A stretch of DNA of 64,000 nucleotides from Stratiolaelaps scimitus (GCA_019614645.1 JABWDB010000001.1:5636501-5700500), one strand, 5' to 3'. Shown: positions 46,561 to 60,420, numbered from the stretch's first letter. A program made the numbers and translations. The notes: a model not told the origin generated them from the sequence alone.

Positions 46561-48870
46561 TGCTCCTAGAGCTGCTTCTGCCGTTGCTGTTGCTGTTGTT
46601 GTTCGTCCAGGGTAGCAGTGGTACCCCGGCCAACTCTGCGTGCCATTTGAAGACGGGCCCGATGCAACTGAAACAAGGAGATCCTCATTGCCTAGCGGAC
46701 TCGTGCAAGACATCAGATAGTGATAGCCGTACAACGGATTTGGATCTAGCTGGTAGCGTTCACACAAACATCAAGCAGTATGCCGCTGAAGTTACAACAG
46801 ATGTGGTACTATCATAGGGGCAGTGTCGTCAACAGGACGCCAGTGAATACCGCCTAATAATAAACATGAATGCATGACAGAGAGGGCATACGATAGCGTA
46901 TGAGTATAGTCCGCACCAGACCTCAGAGGATCAGTCACAAAGGGACTTCGCTTTAGCTCATCCGATCACCGAATCGCGTCATCATTCGCCAGAAGATGCT
47001 GTTCGAACATCGGGGACGCTCAGCAGCGAGTTCTGTCTTTGGGTTGTTGCCAGCTTAACGGTACACGATACACGCGACGGTGGTGGCTGTCTACAAATAC
47101 AAGCTCGTGTCACACCGCAATGCATATAGTCAACATCGTCGATAACAGCGACGAGGTACGGCCCGGTAGCACCAGCCGATTCTGATGGGGGTCGCCGCAT
47201 CGACGTCGAGTTCATTTCGAGTTCTGCCTACGATGGCAGACGACCCATTCACGCTCACACTGGAATAGCGTTGCGAGCACCAAGCGACAATCGACCAACC
47301 GTACGCTGAAAGAGAGTGGCGCGAGGTAGAGAGAGAGAGAGAGCAGCAAGCCTCAAATAAATCCACGATAAAGGTGGGCCACAGCGTTTTGCTACTTTGT
47401 GGACTACAAACAGCGAACACCCGACCACTGGGTTGTTCTGCGTATTTTGCTCAATGTTCATTCGCTGGTATAACCCTGTGCCTATATTTCGCCTTCTCTC
47501 TCTGCCTCTCTCTCAATCTCGCAAGCTCTCTATTTCTTCCACTCTCTCTCGGGGCTGTCTCGCACTCAAGCTCGCGTTCATGCGTTTCCCTCGTTCCTAA
47601 ATCAACAGCAATAGCTGCTGGAGCAGAATTTACATATTTAATACATTATACAGATTATGAAATAAGTCGCCGCAGGCAGAGGAACCGCTAGCTATGAGGT
47701 TGGTTCGTCGGGGTATGAACGTCACCCGGCACAAGGCACATGGGACGGGACCACTGAAACCGAGAAACAGACATAGATATGTTGATAAAGAAAGACAGAA
47801 GAAGAGAGAGGGAGAGAAAGATAATAATAATAAAAAGAATAATAATAATAATGGTTATCTATTTCGTCGGGTGTCTGGTTAGTTATATCTCTTTCTACCC
47901 TCCTTGGTACAGCCGTATTAGTATTATTGCTATTATAGTACCACAACCCAGGATGACCTACTCGTGTATTTCGCTCGATCTATGACATACGAAACATATT
48001 GGTTCTACTTTTGATCGAGTTTTCCAGATAACTTACTATACACATAGAGATATTCACCTTTAGCCCTGGTCCCGTGGTTCCGCGAACGTCTGAACTCTCT
48101 TGCCTATCTCTTCCTTTCGGTGGTGCAGCGGCCGAATGAGCTGATCGGAGAGAATCATAATTATTCTACAGATTGCGACCAAGATGATGAGGTGACGAAC
48201 CAAGGAAGCAAATAGATTCGTCGTCATCACCGGCCGCCATGAGGATGAACTTGAATATTAATAAACCAACAGGAGATGAGTACGGGAGTCATCAGAGTGA
48301 TGCCGTGAATGCGACCACCCACGCACCCTCCGCAGCTCCAGAGCCTTAGCCTCTATGGCCATCTCATTAGCAAACTAACTAATGCCGAAGCAAAGCGAAT
48401 AGTACGCAATTAATATTAGATAGACAGGCGAACCACATAGAGGCAGCATCGACAGAAGCGGCACACTACTAAAACAACTAAACGAAGCCTCGGATAATAG
48501 GTTGAATTTTGCAAAGAGGCCAAGAATGACGTTCAAGCATCGTTCGATTGCAACTTACCTCAATCCGCGCATCAAAGTCCCTACCACCTTATTCACTCCC
48601 ATCCATCAGTTTCCCTGGTCTTTGCGTAACCTCCATAGCCCCCACAAACACCCCCAGGACTGGACCTCTCGCCCTACTAGCTATTCCCTACCTCATCAGA
48701 CCTCGTGTCCTCCCGAACCCTGCAAAACCGCAGGGAGACAAGAGATGGGACACTATGAAAATACGAGATCAAAGCGGCCAAAACACGAGATTGTGGAACA
48801 CGAAGTCTAAGAGGAAGATTTTCTCCAGGGGGAGAGAAAAATGAAGATAGAATACGAAAGACAGTAAGTA
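46561..48870. other. unique DNA, no gene recognised
   Basis: A CTG/TTG patch at 46568-46602 starts a Leu-rich plus frame (to 46817) that mimics a signal peptide but lacks ATG. GA and AAT tracts occur at 47329-47342 and 47819-47852. A plus frame at 48502-48810 is Pro/His-rich and unrecognised. Confidence 0.5.
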
Positions 48871-48874
48871 AGTC

Positions 48875-48877
<3 letters not shown>

Positions 48878-48911
<34 letters not shown>
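48878..48911. repeat. (GA)17 microsatellite
   Basis: Perfect GA run of about 34 nt, giving Leu-Ser ladders on the minus strand. Confidence 0.95.
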
Positions 48912-48913
<2 letters not shown>

Positions 48914-49700
48914 TGGGGTGGAGGACGCAGCGAGCGCAAAGTTAAAGCACAAGCTCGGATCGAGCAGCCAGGCTGCCAGCCAGCCAGCCAACTCGCTAAT
49001 CCCAAACGACTCTCATGGTTCGTTCTTCCCGAAGCGAAATATAATGGCAGCGCGGTGGTGGCTGGCAGTAGTACAATACATGGCCGGGAGGACAGTCAGC
49101 CAGAACACCAGTGTCTGGACAGTCAGACTGCCAAGTCCACGCAGCAACGAGGTTGTCAGACAACAGAGATCACACTTGGAGAGTGAGACACACACACACA
49201 CTCACCCACACACACACGGACAGACAGACAGACGCATACTCAGAGACGCTCACCCATAATAGCTTGTGTGTCTTCGCTACCGAGTTCGACACTGCGACCG
49301 ACACAGTTTGCTGCAGTTCGACTGTCGCCGACCATAGGTGTCTGCATGACGCGACCTCGTTGTCTCTCTCTCTCTCTCTCTCTCTGAGCGCCTCAGCATG
49401 TTGTTCTATGATGGTGCTGGCTGGTCCGCATCGTTCTGGCCTCATCAAGAAGCTCGAAACTCGCCGCCGCCGCCGCAGCAACAGCAGACTCTGGGTCGTG
49501 GTGCTGCCACAGACGCATAACACTATGCTCGCTCATCCTGCGCACAGTCATCCGGCCGTTCCCGTCCATTGTAATTTTGCATAAATGTCTCATTTAGTTA
49601 ATCCTTAAACTTAATCCCGACGACCACGCCGGTCGGGGGTCTTCTTCTTCTGCTGCTGCTGCTCCTACTGGTACTACTCGGCCGCTTGCCTGTGTCATAA
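48912..49700. other. mixed DNA with CA, GACA and TC tracts
   Basis: (GCCA)n near 48970-48990, compound (AC)n(GACA)n at 49186-49234, and (TC)n at 49362-49385. Frames covering 49111-49584 on both strands follow these arrays. No gene recognised. Confidence 0.6.
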
Positions 49701-52700
49701 ATGCGAGAGATTATCATTATTAACGTTAATGCCTCCCTTTTAAAGGGTGGGGGTGTGGGGGAGTCTAACAGAGGGTAACGCTCGTGCTAAAGGACGACTA
49801 CAAGCTGGGGGTGAAATGGAGGATGAGGAGAGGATGAGCTGGGAAAGAAGTGATAGGATGACGAGCAGGGGGACATTTCTCGGGTGTGTGGTCGGTTGGG
49901 GGCGCACGACGACCCGGCACGCTGTCGTTTATACAACGAAGACGATTCAGGGACTGATATGACTGTATGGTCATACGCTGAAGCGGTGTCAGACAATGAT
50001 GAACTCACCGCTTAACTCTTCAGGATTGCGGGACAGCATGCTACGATGTCGATATACGATGGTCAGCATGTACGGCTGTGTGCGTGTGTAGCGATAGAGC
50101 CCAAATTACTGTAGAATGTCAGGGCCTTTCACGCGCCACGTAGGTGCGTGGTCCATTGAGGTACTACTGAACATCGAGACGCATGCTGACGTTGCGCATA
50201 GACGAGGTTGCCTTAGCAACAATTGGTAGGAAATTTGGTTTATTTTAGTGACGATATCTAGCATGTCGTCTCCCCTGTGTAGGTACCGGCGGACTCGTGC
50301 AAACTATCCATGCCGTCGGAATACGTTGTGATTCCCCAAAATGCGACTAAATTCTACCCGTCACATGTCGGTAAGCACTGCTAAAGACGCATACGCCTGT
50401 CAAGGTCTGGGTCGCAGTCAGTGATACGGTCTTATTCTAACAACAGCAACGAATAGAGGAAATTGCGAGTGAAAGATGATTATTTGTTAGGAAATAACAC
50501 TGGTGGCACCAGTCCTGTACAGGCCAGCCATGGCCTCCAGCCGATTTGACACCAGCCCCGGCAAGGGGACATTCGCCGCAGCCCTGTCAACTTTTCTTGC
50601 GAGACGATAGTAGACAACGTATAGGGACACGCCGCGATCGCTGCACCAAGAGCGGTCACCCGAGGAGGCAAGAAGGCCGCGGCAGCCTGGTATTGTAGTC
50701 GTCGCTGCCGCGGTGTCTCTTCTTCTCTCAAACAGATTAAAATCGATGTCATATAAGCAGCAGCAGGAGGAGGAGGAGGAGGAGCAGCACCACCACCATC
50801 GACAGTAGCCACATTGGGTCGAGTGTAGCCATCGACAAAGAGCCCAGGGGAACGGAAGATATTACTTAAGCAGCTTTTAATTAAAAACGCTGAGGAGCGA
50901 GCCGAAGGACCTCTCGGGGTCAGGTTTCACCATTCAACACGTACCGGGTGTTTCTGCCAGGCTAACTTAACCTAACTTAGAGAAAAAACACTGCGGTCCC
51001 GTTTCATCAGGTGCACAAATACACCTCACTACCCATTGGCTAGTCTTCCCGATTAAATGGAAGCCCGTGGATGAAGAGGTCAGAGGGGGCTATTCACCTT
51101 CGAGTGTTCACACATAACGTGTCTTTTGTCACTGTTCGGATGACGTAATGGATTAAAGCGTACGGCGGGTGGAATTTTCGAGTGTATCTGTGTTTAAAGC
51201 TAAGAAACCGTTGTATAACTAATAGGTACGTGTGCCGCCTCTGTTCATTAGCAGCTAACGATGACGAGTCAAACAATTTTGATATTTAGACATGTTCTTT
51301 TAAAAGTGTAGTTTATTATATATTTGTATTTCCAGGGTGGTGGGAGGAGGTGTACATTTAAGAATGACCTAGGCGCACAGTATTTTGTTTGGAAAAAAGG
51401 TAGCTTTACAGTTGAGCTCGATGCGACCTCACTTGTAGATCGACGTCTGCCCGAATTGTCCGACTTCAACTCAAACCGTATATTTTGTTAACCTCTTTGC
51501 GGGCACAACTGCTTTAATCCCCCCCCCCTCCCTGTGCGCGTACAAACAGTCAGATATAGGTGAAGACGGCTAAAAATCCTTGCTCACACGAACGAATTAC
51601 GGTAATCGTCCACTGTCATTTGGTGCTATCCAGCTGATTGGCAGTGCTACGGAATGTTGTTGTTTTCGCTCGAGTAATAGCATTTCTGGAGAGATAATGA
51701 ACATCAATTAATTTCTGTCTCTTTTCTCTCCTGCCCTTTAGCCTGCCGCCCTTTTGATGGTGACGCCATCGTGATGTTTCACGCAATCGAAGTTACATTA
51801 CACTCACAATTGTAGGCAGTTAAGCAAAGGCAGTCAATGGAGGAGTCCAGAATTGGTGCATATCGCTAGAATACGATGTTCCTTCCTTACACAAGCTCTG
51901 GGTTGATTTACGTTCGCCTTAGATTCTTTATCTTTAGATTCTTTAGAGGGGGTGATAGTCGAGCGGGGGTTTAGTGAACCCTGCACTGTCAATCCTTCGC
52001 CCGCCTCTGCTATGATGGCGAGCTCGGCTAGGGTCACACCAACGGCTGTCGCCCGCCCTCCTCTGTTACGTCAGCTACGAAACCAACCTCAAGTGTACGG
52101 CGAAAGAAAAACAGGAGAAATTAAATCAGGATTGAATGTTAAACGCAATTTGGGTGCACCCCGTACGTCCGGTCGAGTAGACTCGACAGAATTCGAAGGG
52201 TTCAGGGGATAGCTGCGAAGCTCCTCGAATGCGAGGCAGAAGGGAACAGTAAAGCTCCAGTGGAGATCACCTGGGAAGGAGACGGTGGATCGCCTGAAAT
52301 TGGGGTGTGTCTCACGGGGGGAGGTTTCGGGAAAAGCGAACGTTGGCCTGATCGAAAGGAGAGTGAGGTACAGAGAGCAAAATATGGAGCTGCGACTGCT
52401 GCCAAGATGGTCTACAGGGGCGGAAAGATAAAATGTCACCACCGGCTTGCACGTTAAGCGTTCAACCTCAGTCGGTATAGTGTAGCTCGGTATAAGGTAC
52501 GCCCGAGCCGCACTATAAGGTACGCTGTTCGGTACGCCTTTTAATTATATGAGCGGTTTGGTCTGCTCGAATGATTGCGCGTCATGGTCGCACATGGCCA
52601 CGACGAGAAGACGAACGAATAGACAGGGCATGAGAGAGGCGTGAAGGAGCCACCTCGCTCGCTCGGTTGTCGCATGAGGGGCTCATGGCGGGCGCAAGAG

Positions 52701-55018
52701 AACCCACGGTGCGTACACAGGATTCGCCGATCAAAGCTAAGATTAGAGCTAAAGATTGGCAAGCGAGTTATAAGCGAATATGAGAAAGACCGGGGGGGTG
52801 GGGGGTGGAGGAGGATAGGGACAGGGAGGGTGGGTCAAGTAAAGGATGTGAATCCCGTTATAGAAAACTATTGTATACGTATACTGAGAGTGAGTAGTTT
52901 TGGGTAACGTTTTGGAAAGCAGGTTGCTGTATTCGGGTAGCTATCGGGTAGCCACATGTACCGACGAATCGGTTCATTTCGATAACTCTTCGTGACTATT
53001 GGCATTTCTGTGCCAATTGCGTTAGCGGTGAACGCTCAACAAACGTCTACAGATGCATCCTGCTCATGATGTTTACACCGAACGATCGATTGGTAATCGA
53101 CATCATTGAGCTCTCGCGTATCTCATTAGATGGCGATATTATACAGCAGGGTCGGCATATTCGTATTACGGGTAGCATTTCATAATTTGTTATTTATCAA
53201 TTCATTAATTATTACGTTTCATCATTTCATAAGCAGCATTTCGTTCTTGTTGTTGTTTTTGATGCGCTTCATCACAACAACTATTATTACAAATACAATT
53301 ACTGCTCCCGTGGCCGATGCGCGTAAGGATTCCTAGCGCAGACGTACGTGACAATCGACAAACGTTCGTGATTGACTTCCCTATTGTCAACGGTCACTTT
53401 GACGCGCATTACATATTTCCAATATTGCACGGCGTCGCGCGATGATACCCGATGCTAATTTTCTGTCTCCTAGAAAAAAGTGCGTATGCGCCGGCAGTTT
53501 AATAGGCCAGCAATGAGTCGACGCTGCCTGTGGTCGAACGACTACGGCTGTGTCGCTCTTTGGCGCTTGATGAACGCGGCAATGGCACCCGGCAGCCGTG
53601 GCAATGATGGCGTGGTGGCCGTGCCGGTGATGAGTGGAATGAATTATTAAGTATTATGAATTTCCCACTTCCTAGTCATCAGCGCAGCAATGAGCAGCAC
53701 GTCGAGACGTCACCGCTGCTGATTTCCTTTCATAGAGGAATCTTCATAAAGTGTGATACTGTTCGGTCACAGCAACAGTAGACAAAGCCGTTGTTGGCTG
53801 GGAACGGGTAGAGCGGAGAAGGTAGATCGTATGGGTGGGCTGTCTGGTTGGCCAGCCAGTTACATAGTTAGTCGATGAGATAGCCGGTCGGTCATCAAAG
53901 AAGTAATAATAGCAACGAGCAACGAGTTACAAGAGATACACTTCACGACATTACTATTATTATTATTGTTATTATTTAGTGCTATGATTGGAACTATCTC
54001 GGTGTCGTGAGCTAATATCGCCTGGGCACTGCCCGCTGCCGAGCGGAATTTGAATCGATGCACTTGAGCGTACCGTCTGTAGACTGAGTATTCCATGATG
54101 ATGGGATGTTGCTGCTGCTGCCACCCCTGCTTCTCCTGCTATTTCATTCTCGCTAGCTGTCGCTTCTGACTACTTAAGAAATCGATGCTTAATAGCAGAT
54201 GGATTATTGCCATTAAAACGTGATCGAGCAGCACAAGTGTATGGCGGCGAATGAGCAAAATAACAATAACAGCTTTTTCTGGTTCAGATGACAAGATACT
54301 ATGCGAATATGCCATGCCGAGTTTGAGACACCGTTGCCGTTATGGGCCGAAGGGATGCGATGCGAGATTTGAACATACAACAAAGACATGATATTAATAC
54401 AGCATTTTGTAGTAGCTTTTATTATTAATACACGTCATTTGGTAATTGCTTGATGAAGGTATTTTTATATACAGCGATTTAATAGAGCGTCCGGGCAATA
54501 CGGACGGGGAGGTATTGTTAATTATCATGGGATTTGTCATTACCACTTCGAGTGTCGTTATTGAGTCCAATGTTGACATACATATTCGTCAGCGTACAGG
54601 GACGTCGAGGAACTACTGGAGACTATGATATAGATCTATGTAAGATTCTGGTGTCTTCACTAGACAACAACGAGATAATTGTGTTTCTAATGTGCTGAGT
54701 AAAATCAAGTCCAAGTGTAGCTGCTAAGGTGAGATCCTTTGCGCCGTTTAAGATTGGTATAGGCTCATTATATAGAAAGTAGATAGAAAATGTCATTATT
54801 ATATATGCTATTATATATGCTTTGTACACAAAATGAGCGCTCAGACAGATAATCGGATATCCACCGAAGAGATGTCCTGATTAAAGATATTTGGTTCTAA
54901 TGAGCCACCCGCTTTGATGGCATAGAGGCGCGCATGCCGATATATATTATAGAAATGGGGATATACGCTTTGATACGGCAAGGAAGCTTATCTTCATAAT
55001 ATTTCACATTTTTTTTCC

Positions 55019-55052
55019 TATATATATATATATATATAAATATATATATATC
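55019..55052. repeat. (TA)n microsatellite
   Basis: About 34 nt of TA with one AAA interruption, after a run of T. Confidence 0.93.
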
Positions 55053-55969
55053 ATATAATCTCTGAAATGTATGATTATATTATCAAAATTCGCCTATAGT
55101 TAACAATTTATGTATACTTATTCTTCTCGACGTCTCGTCGCTACAGCAATACGCGGGTCGTTCCGTGTTGAATATGCCTGATAACATTTCACATTCACTG
55201 CCGTGCGCACGGTGGCTCCCTAAAATCTATTTGTTCCAGACCGCCATCACTTTCGTCCACTGCTTCGCAGTGCTTGAACGGATTTACTTTATTTTCGTTG
55301 CGTCCATGCTTTACTGATACTGATTACAGTCGTTCTCACTAGCTTCGGTTAGTCCACTGCGTTGAGTTCAGATTGATCTTTATTTCATTTCCCTTCGTCA
55401 CCTAGCTCAACCGATCTCCTTCTTCTCGGTTTAACCCTCGAGGTGGCTGTAGGTTGAGGTGATCCTGCCTCCTTGGTAACAGGATCTCTGCTGACAGCAT
55501 CCTTCTCTGCTGTTGGGTATATCACCGCCACACCGGGAATGGAGATCCATCCGTTTCTCCTTGGGGGATAGCGGCGTAAGGTCCTCGGATTTATCGGCAA
55601 CTAGATTGACAAAGCCCGAATGGGTTCAGCAGCAAGGAGCAGGCTTATCATTAGCAATTCGTTTACTTAAATCTTATGTGGCTGTGCCCGTCGCTGTGAC
55701 CGACGCAATGTTCTGAATATGCATATATTTTTTCAGTTTTTATCAATTAGCGCCGTAGTTTGCTTCGAGATGAGATGGAAGTTCTAGTCGCATCTGACGA
55801 ACTGAAAGGCAGATCAGATATATATATATATATATATATGTTGTACCGAAAAAAATATCGTTTGCTTTGTAGGTCCTGTCAAGGCTCTGTCTATTGATCC
55901 TTAATATACTAGTAGGTCAGAACAAAGCCGCAATAGTCTTTCAGCGACTTTACCTCCGACCTGTCGGCT

Positions 55970-55985
55970 GACTCATGCATGAGTC
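55970..55985. promoter_or_regulatory. 16-bp palindrome containing an AP-1-type site
   Basis: GACTCATGCATGAGTC is perfectly self-complementary. Together with the preceding T it contains TGACTCA, the classical bZIP (AP-1) site. Whether any factor binds is unknown, and no gene start was seen nearby. Confidence 0.3.
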
Positions 55986-56181
55986 GCACAGCCTGTCCGG
56001 CTTCGCGCTACTATCAATGCATATGTAACAGATCATAGCATTTACTGTCGGTTTTCGACAATACCAAGTGCAGCATTAGACGTACCTACCGCGTTAGGTT
56101 CAGCAACAGACACGTCACGCAGCGTGCTGCGCAGCTCTTGTACCCGCTTGAAGTTGTGTAATCAAACGTAATGCATAATAA

Positions 56182-56790
56182 TCAAACAATTAAATCAATT
56201 TCTTTTTGCATTCGTTGCCTGCCAATCAGTGCCATGTCCAACCTTACCGCTCGTTTATATCGAATAATTACATTATAAAACGGGTCGTACATCAGTGCGC
56301 TTTCGACAAGGTACGCACAGATATCGTAACGCGATTGCGTTGATTGCAGAAGCGTAAGGTTCGGTTCCACAAAATCTATCTTAATATTATCGTTTGCGAA
56401 TTCATGAACGGCCAGAGTTGTGCGTAAATTCTGTGTTTTCGTTCAGTAGGAAGACGAATCGTTGATCATGCTCATAGCTCAGTGAACTCGAGAAGAGCGA
56501 AGGGACCATCGACGGTGCAAATGTCTCCCAATGGGATCCTTCACCCACAAGAAAGTTACCAATCCCCTCTGAAAGTGATGTCCATGCTTCGGCATTACAG
56601 CCGAGCGAACTTGCTCTCGTCTTGAGTGACCGGTGTAACAAGTATAGTCTCACACCGAACTAATCCTTATCATCATATTATTGCAATCGAATTCTTGAAG
56701 CAGCGTACATTCAAACACGTAGACTCGATTTGCCATATATTTCTTAAGGTACTGGCAGTAAATAACGAAAACAAGCACAGTTCTTCTGAC
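56182..56790 (-). CDS. possible coding segment with one frameshift, unrecognised
   Basis: After a CTCTCTGTAG acceptor-like site (minus strand, ending at about 56791), one frame is open to TGA at about 56402. It has globular composition, for example YCQYLKKYMANRVYVFECTL and YEHDQRFVFLLNENTEF. A second frame overlaps its end and continues to TAA 56184-56182 through DNIKIDFVEPNLTLLQST and SRYDICAYLVESALMYDPFY. The two together span about 600 nt in a microsatellite-free patch. They could be one decayed gene or transposon frame broken by an indel, two exons, or chance. No family is recognised. Confidence 0.2.
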
Positions 56791-57524
56791 CTACAGAGAG
56801 CTATGGTCAAACGAACAACGCTCAGCTGATCGAGCTGTCAGTACGCACCATCCATAAACATACTGAGATTCTATAATAATCATTCTGTATCATTCCAATG
56901 GGATCGATGGAAGTGGAGATTTGTTATATTGTTGACCCTTTACATGATGAGTTGGACGATGATGGTGTCACAGACAGTCACACAACATATATATATATAT
57001 ATATATATAATGCACAATTCGCGTTGTTAAAATCTATCATATTGTTCTGGATTTCAAGTGTTCGTTAACATGATTAGTATCGTCATGGTCTACGACGTAA
57101 TGATGGCACGCAGATTCTAAACAATAATTCAAATTCGTGTCCCATGTGAGTGTATTGTTTTCGGTGTGTGACTGTTGTAGACCTATGTGAACATCATCGT
57201 CAACACTATCGACAATAGACGACGACAACTATTGTAATGTTACTATATTGGAAAAAGACAATAACTAAACTTAAACCCTACTGAGTTCTAACAACGAGAT
57301 GGCTGATGCAGACGAACACGGCCGAGCACGGTTATCGCCAGACACTCCCGCATAGAGGGGTACAGTGTAACAACAGCAACCGGGGAGCGGTATATTTTTT
57401 TACCTCGTTCCATGCGACGCCCACGGCACGGGTTCCGGCGCGACGATCTATGACAGATAATAGATCAGAAAATGAAAATTTGCTAATGAATAATCCTTGT
57501 TGAATGAATAGTTCCTGTTCTCCC

Positions 57525-57562
<38 letters not shown>

Positions 57563-58230
57563 GTCACGACCGTGTTTAATTCGTAGTGCCTACACGCTTA
57601 CAGTCATCATCACGCTTAGTTCAATATGGCAGACAATTTCAAATTGTCACAGCAAAATAGCAGAGACGAACAACCAAGCTGACGTCCCCCCTCTCTCCGT
57701 CCATCGCATGAAACATTTGTGCACTGCGACTGGGTTACAATACAGTTTACAATCGGTTACATGGCAAATTCTGTATTCATCTCCGTGTATTTATTTCCGC
57801 TGCCGTAGGTACCACCGCTGCTGTTCTTCGTCGTTGTTGTTATTATTGTCTGTTGTCTTGCATTGTGGCCATGTCAGCTGCGTCAAGCCTAATCGCCTGT
57901 CTAACACATGAACTACATGAACTAACTGGCCACGCATTCGTTAGACATTCAAGCTGACTAGGCAGGACACAATATGAACACCAGCCTTTTTGAGCATCTT
58001 TCATATCGTCCACCTTCGAATACTTCCCTTCTCCGTAACTCCCACATGGCCTACCAGCCTAGACAGCCATTCTGGAGCGCAAAGAATCAGCGAACATTAC
58101 TGCTAAACAGTGACTCTCCTCATCTATGAGGCTATCCTCAGTGAGTTGTTCGGTCCGAAAAGTGAGATTGTATTCGTCTTCTCGTCTCTTACGCTTCCTC
58201 ATTTAACTCGTTGTGAACTTGCTGCGGCTG
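56791..58230. other. unique AT-leaning DNA with TA tracts
   Basis: TA tracts lie at 56986-57009 and 57525-57562. A 63-codon minus frame (57228-57037) is Asp/His/Asn-rich and unrecognised. No gene called. Confidence 0.5.
57525..57562. repeat. (TA)n microsatellite with ACAT break
   Basis: About 38 nt of TA with a single C substitution. Confidence 0.93.
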
Positions 58231-58950
58231 CAGCCGTGTTAATGTTACCACTCGACCATTCTTCTATCACCCGCGGCTGCTGCCGTTGCTGCTGCTACTG
58301 CCGTTGTTGCTGATATCGTCGTATCGTTATTGTTATTGCTGCTGCTGTTGCTGCTGCTATTATTGTTGCTGTTGTTATTGCTGCTGCTGCTGCTGCTAGC
58401 GTTGTTGCTTCTGCAACATGACAGAGATGCGGCTGTCGCTGCATCAGCAGCCGCGCAATCGCATTTATAACGAAGCAGCCAAAGCATCAAAGCGTCGATG
58501 ATGATGATGGTGGTAGTGGTGGTGGTGATGTCGATGACTGTGTCATGGCGGAGGGGCTTTGCCATCGGCGACAGCCTCTGACGCCAGCCTTTTGGTAGCA
58601 GAAACACAGCTCTAGCAGATTTCTGCGGCTGCAGCAGCCGCCGCCGCTGCCACTGTTGCTTCTGTTGAGTGGGTGGGCCCCGACGCTACTGTTGTTGCTG
58701 CTGCTGCTTCTGGGGTTGCTGTTGCTGGTGGCAATTAAGCGTGTCGGGTGGTCACGAACGTCGTCGACAGGCGAGCCACGCCGTCCGGTCAAAAGAGATC
58801 CCATTTCACTGCCGTCGCTCAACCGGCTGCTGCAGCGGGCGATTACTGTGCCGGTAACAAAAGATCACCAAAGCGCGCGCGCGCAGGGAATTGCATCCAC
58901 GAATGAACTCGACTGACGGACGGACGGACGGACTTACTTACTGACCGAGC
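58231..58950. other. CTG/GTT triplet cluster with (GC)6 and GGAC repeats
   Basis: GCT/GTT arrays at 58274-58410 and 58685-58735 code for Leu, Cys or Ser/Asn runs. A (GC)6 tract at 58873-58884 has Z-DNA potential and is followed by (GGAC)n at about 58917-58932. No gene recognised. Confidence 0.65.
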
Positions 58951-59552
58951 CACCGAGCGGATTGATATTCCAATTGTAATCAAATGGAGATTATTCGTAA
59001 TGGCGATGATTGGGGCTGATTGAGGTGTGGTCGCGAAACTCAATCGAATGCCGGTTCGAGCTTCATTCAATTACGTTGTTATTGTTATATTGAAGTATGA
59101 ATATTATCTAGTAATAATGGTTTTCTTTTTTTTTTTTCTTGAAAAAATACACGGGCTCCGCCTTAAACGAACTAAACTTTAGCGCTCTGAGAGAATTCAT
59201 AGTTCGTTGAACAAACAACCAGCTCCTCCCACCCTACCTCCCTCCCTCCCTTCTTATTCACTCTGCTGTAATAATACTTTGAGAGAATTAACTTGGTATA
59301 GAGAAGATCGTAGGCATTGGTAGTCATCACGTCACTGACAGCCGCTTCATGTTAAGTACATATTCTTCGTCACTATTAAACATTGTCGGATAGCAAGGAA
59401 AATGCTAAGTGATGCTGAGCGGGTAGTTTCCACAATGCCACATCCGGGAATTTCTAAACGAACAAACTACTCTGTCCCATTGATGGCCAAACATAGAGAA
59501 CGCATATTTCCGAATATCATGCAATGGAATATTTAACCATAAGGCTAATGCG

Positions 59553-59581
<29 letters not shown>
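59553..59581. repeat. (TA)14 microsatellite
   Basis: Perfect TA run followed by a short GA array. Confidence 0.95.
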
Positions 59582-59583
<2 letters not shown>

Positions 59584-60261
59584 AGAGAGAGAATGAATTG
59601 TGTGATCACCAAATGTTAAGTTATTATCATTTATGTTATAATATTATTGCGGTCATATTATATTTTTACCATTTGAATCTGATCGACTGACATGAAATGC
59701 AATCGTTGATATTGTAAAATACTGCTCCGAGCCACAATCAGACGAGGCTATCAAACGCAACGTTGTACCTCAAAGTTTTGTTGACGCCGTATAGCTGCTG
59801 TAGATAGTCCGCAAATATACACGGCGCATTTAGCGATCTCCGGGTGGCTACGTGGGTGTCCATGTTTGTTTGTGTGTGCGCAGATGATTGTGTTTGATAT
59901 GCAGTGGAAAATACTTGCTCAGATGCTGCTGTTGCGGCTCTACACCCAAGAACTATTATCATTATTATTATTATTGCAATCGTAAGCAGTGTTTTTAGCG
60001 AACGGTTGAACTGCAGAGCAAACCTGCTGCATCTTGGACTGTTGAAGGGAAGCGGCTGGACAAGCCACGATGACGGCTTCTGCAGCAAATTGACTGCTAC
60101 AATCACTACTCGTTGTCGACATCGTCGACATAATCCTTCATTCAAGAAGCACCGGTTTCATCATTCAGGTGCGCCGAACATCACTTGGACACACAGACGC
60201 CGATGCACACGCACACACACACACTTTTATTTATCATCAGCGTCCATCCAGATTTCTGTGA

Positions 60262-60296
60262 GTATCTATATATACATATATATATATATATGTATA

Positions 60297-60344
<48 letters not shown>

Positions 60345-60346
60345 AG
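60262..60346. repeat. compound (TA)n(TG)n tract
   Basis: About 85 nt of TA with a few C and G substitutions, ending in six TG units. It is the longest AT-type block in the window, though imperfect. Confidence 0.93.
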
Positions 60347-60420
60347 AGTGTAGTCACACAATAATCATCATAATCCTGACCGTTGTCGTGTCTTTGGCTG
60401 TTGTTTGAACGCAGAGAAAC

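Larger units (their letters stand above)
49701..56200. other. long repeat-poor unique region, no gene recognised
   Basis: The largest stretch with few microsatellites: a GGA patch near 50766-50783, a C run at 51519-51527, AT tracts at 55019-55052 and 55817-55839, and a duplicated TATAAGGTACGC at about 52490-52530. It leans towards AT. Frames such as 52037-51834 on the minus strand have ordinary composition without a recognised domain. Confidence 0.5.
58951..60420. other. unique DNA with AT tracts
   Basis: A T run (59124-59139), a CCCT patch (59226-59252) and TA tracts listed separately. A plus frame at 59904-60353 ends in the AT/GT tract and has no recognised domain. Confidence 0.5.

Noticed and set aside
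46560..46817. Apparent signal peptide followed by a cysteine-containing tail
   Set aside because: No ATG precedes the Leu run, which is a CTG/TTG repeat; a stop lies just upstream in frame.
59049..59072. GGTTCGAGCTTCAT, similar to the B-box region at 1492
   Set aside because: No A box upstream. The shared 14-base pattern with one mismatch is within chance for a window of this size.
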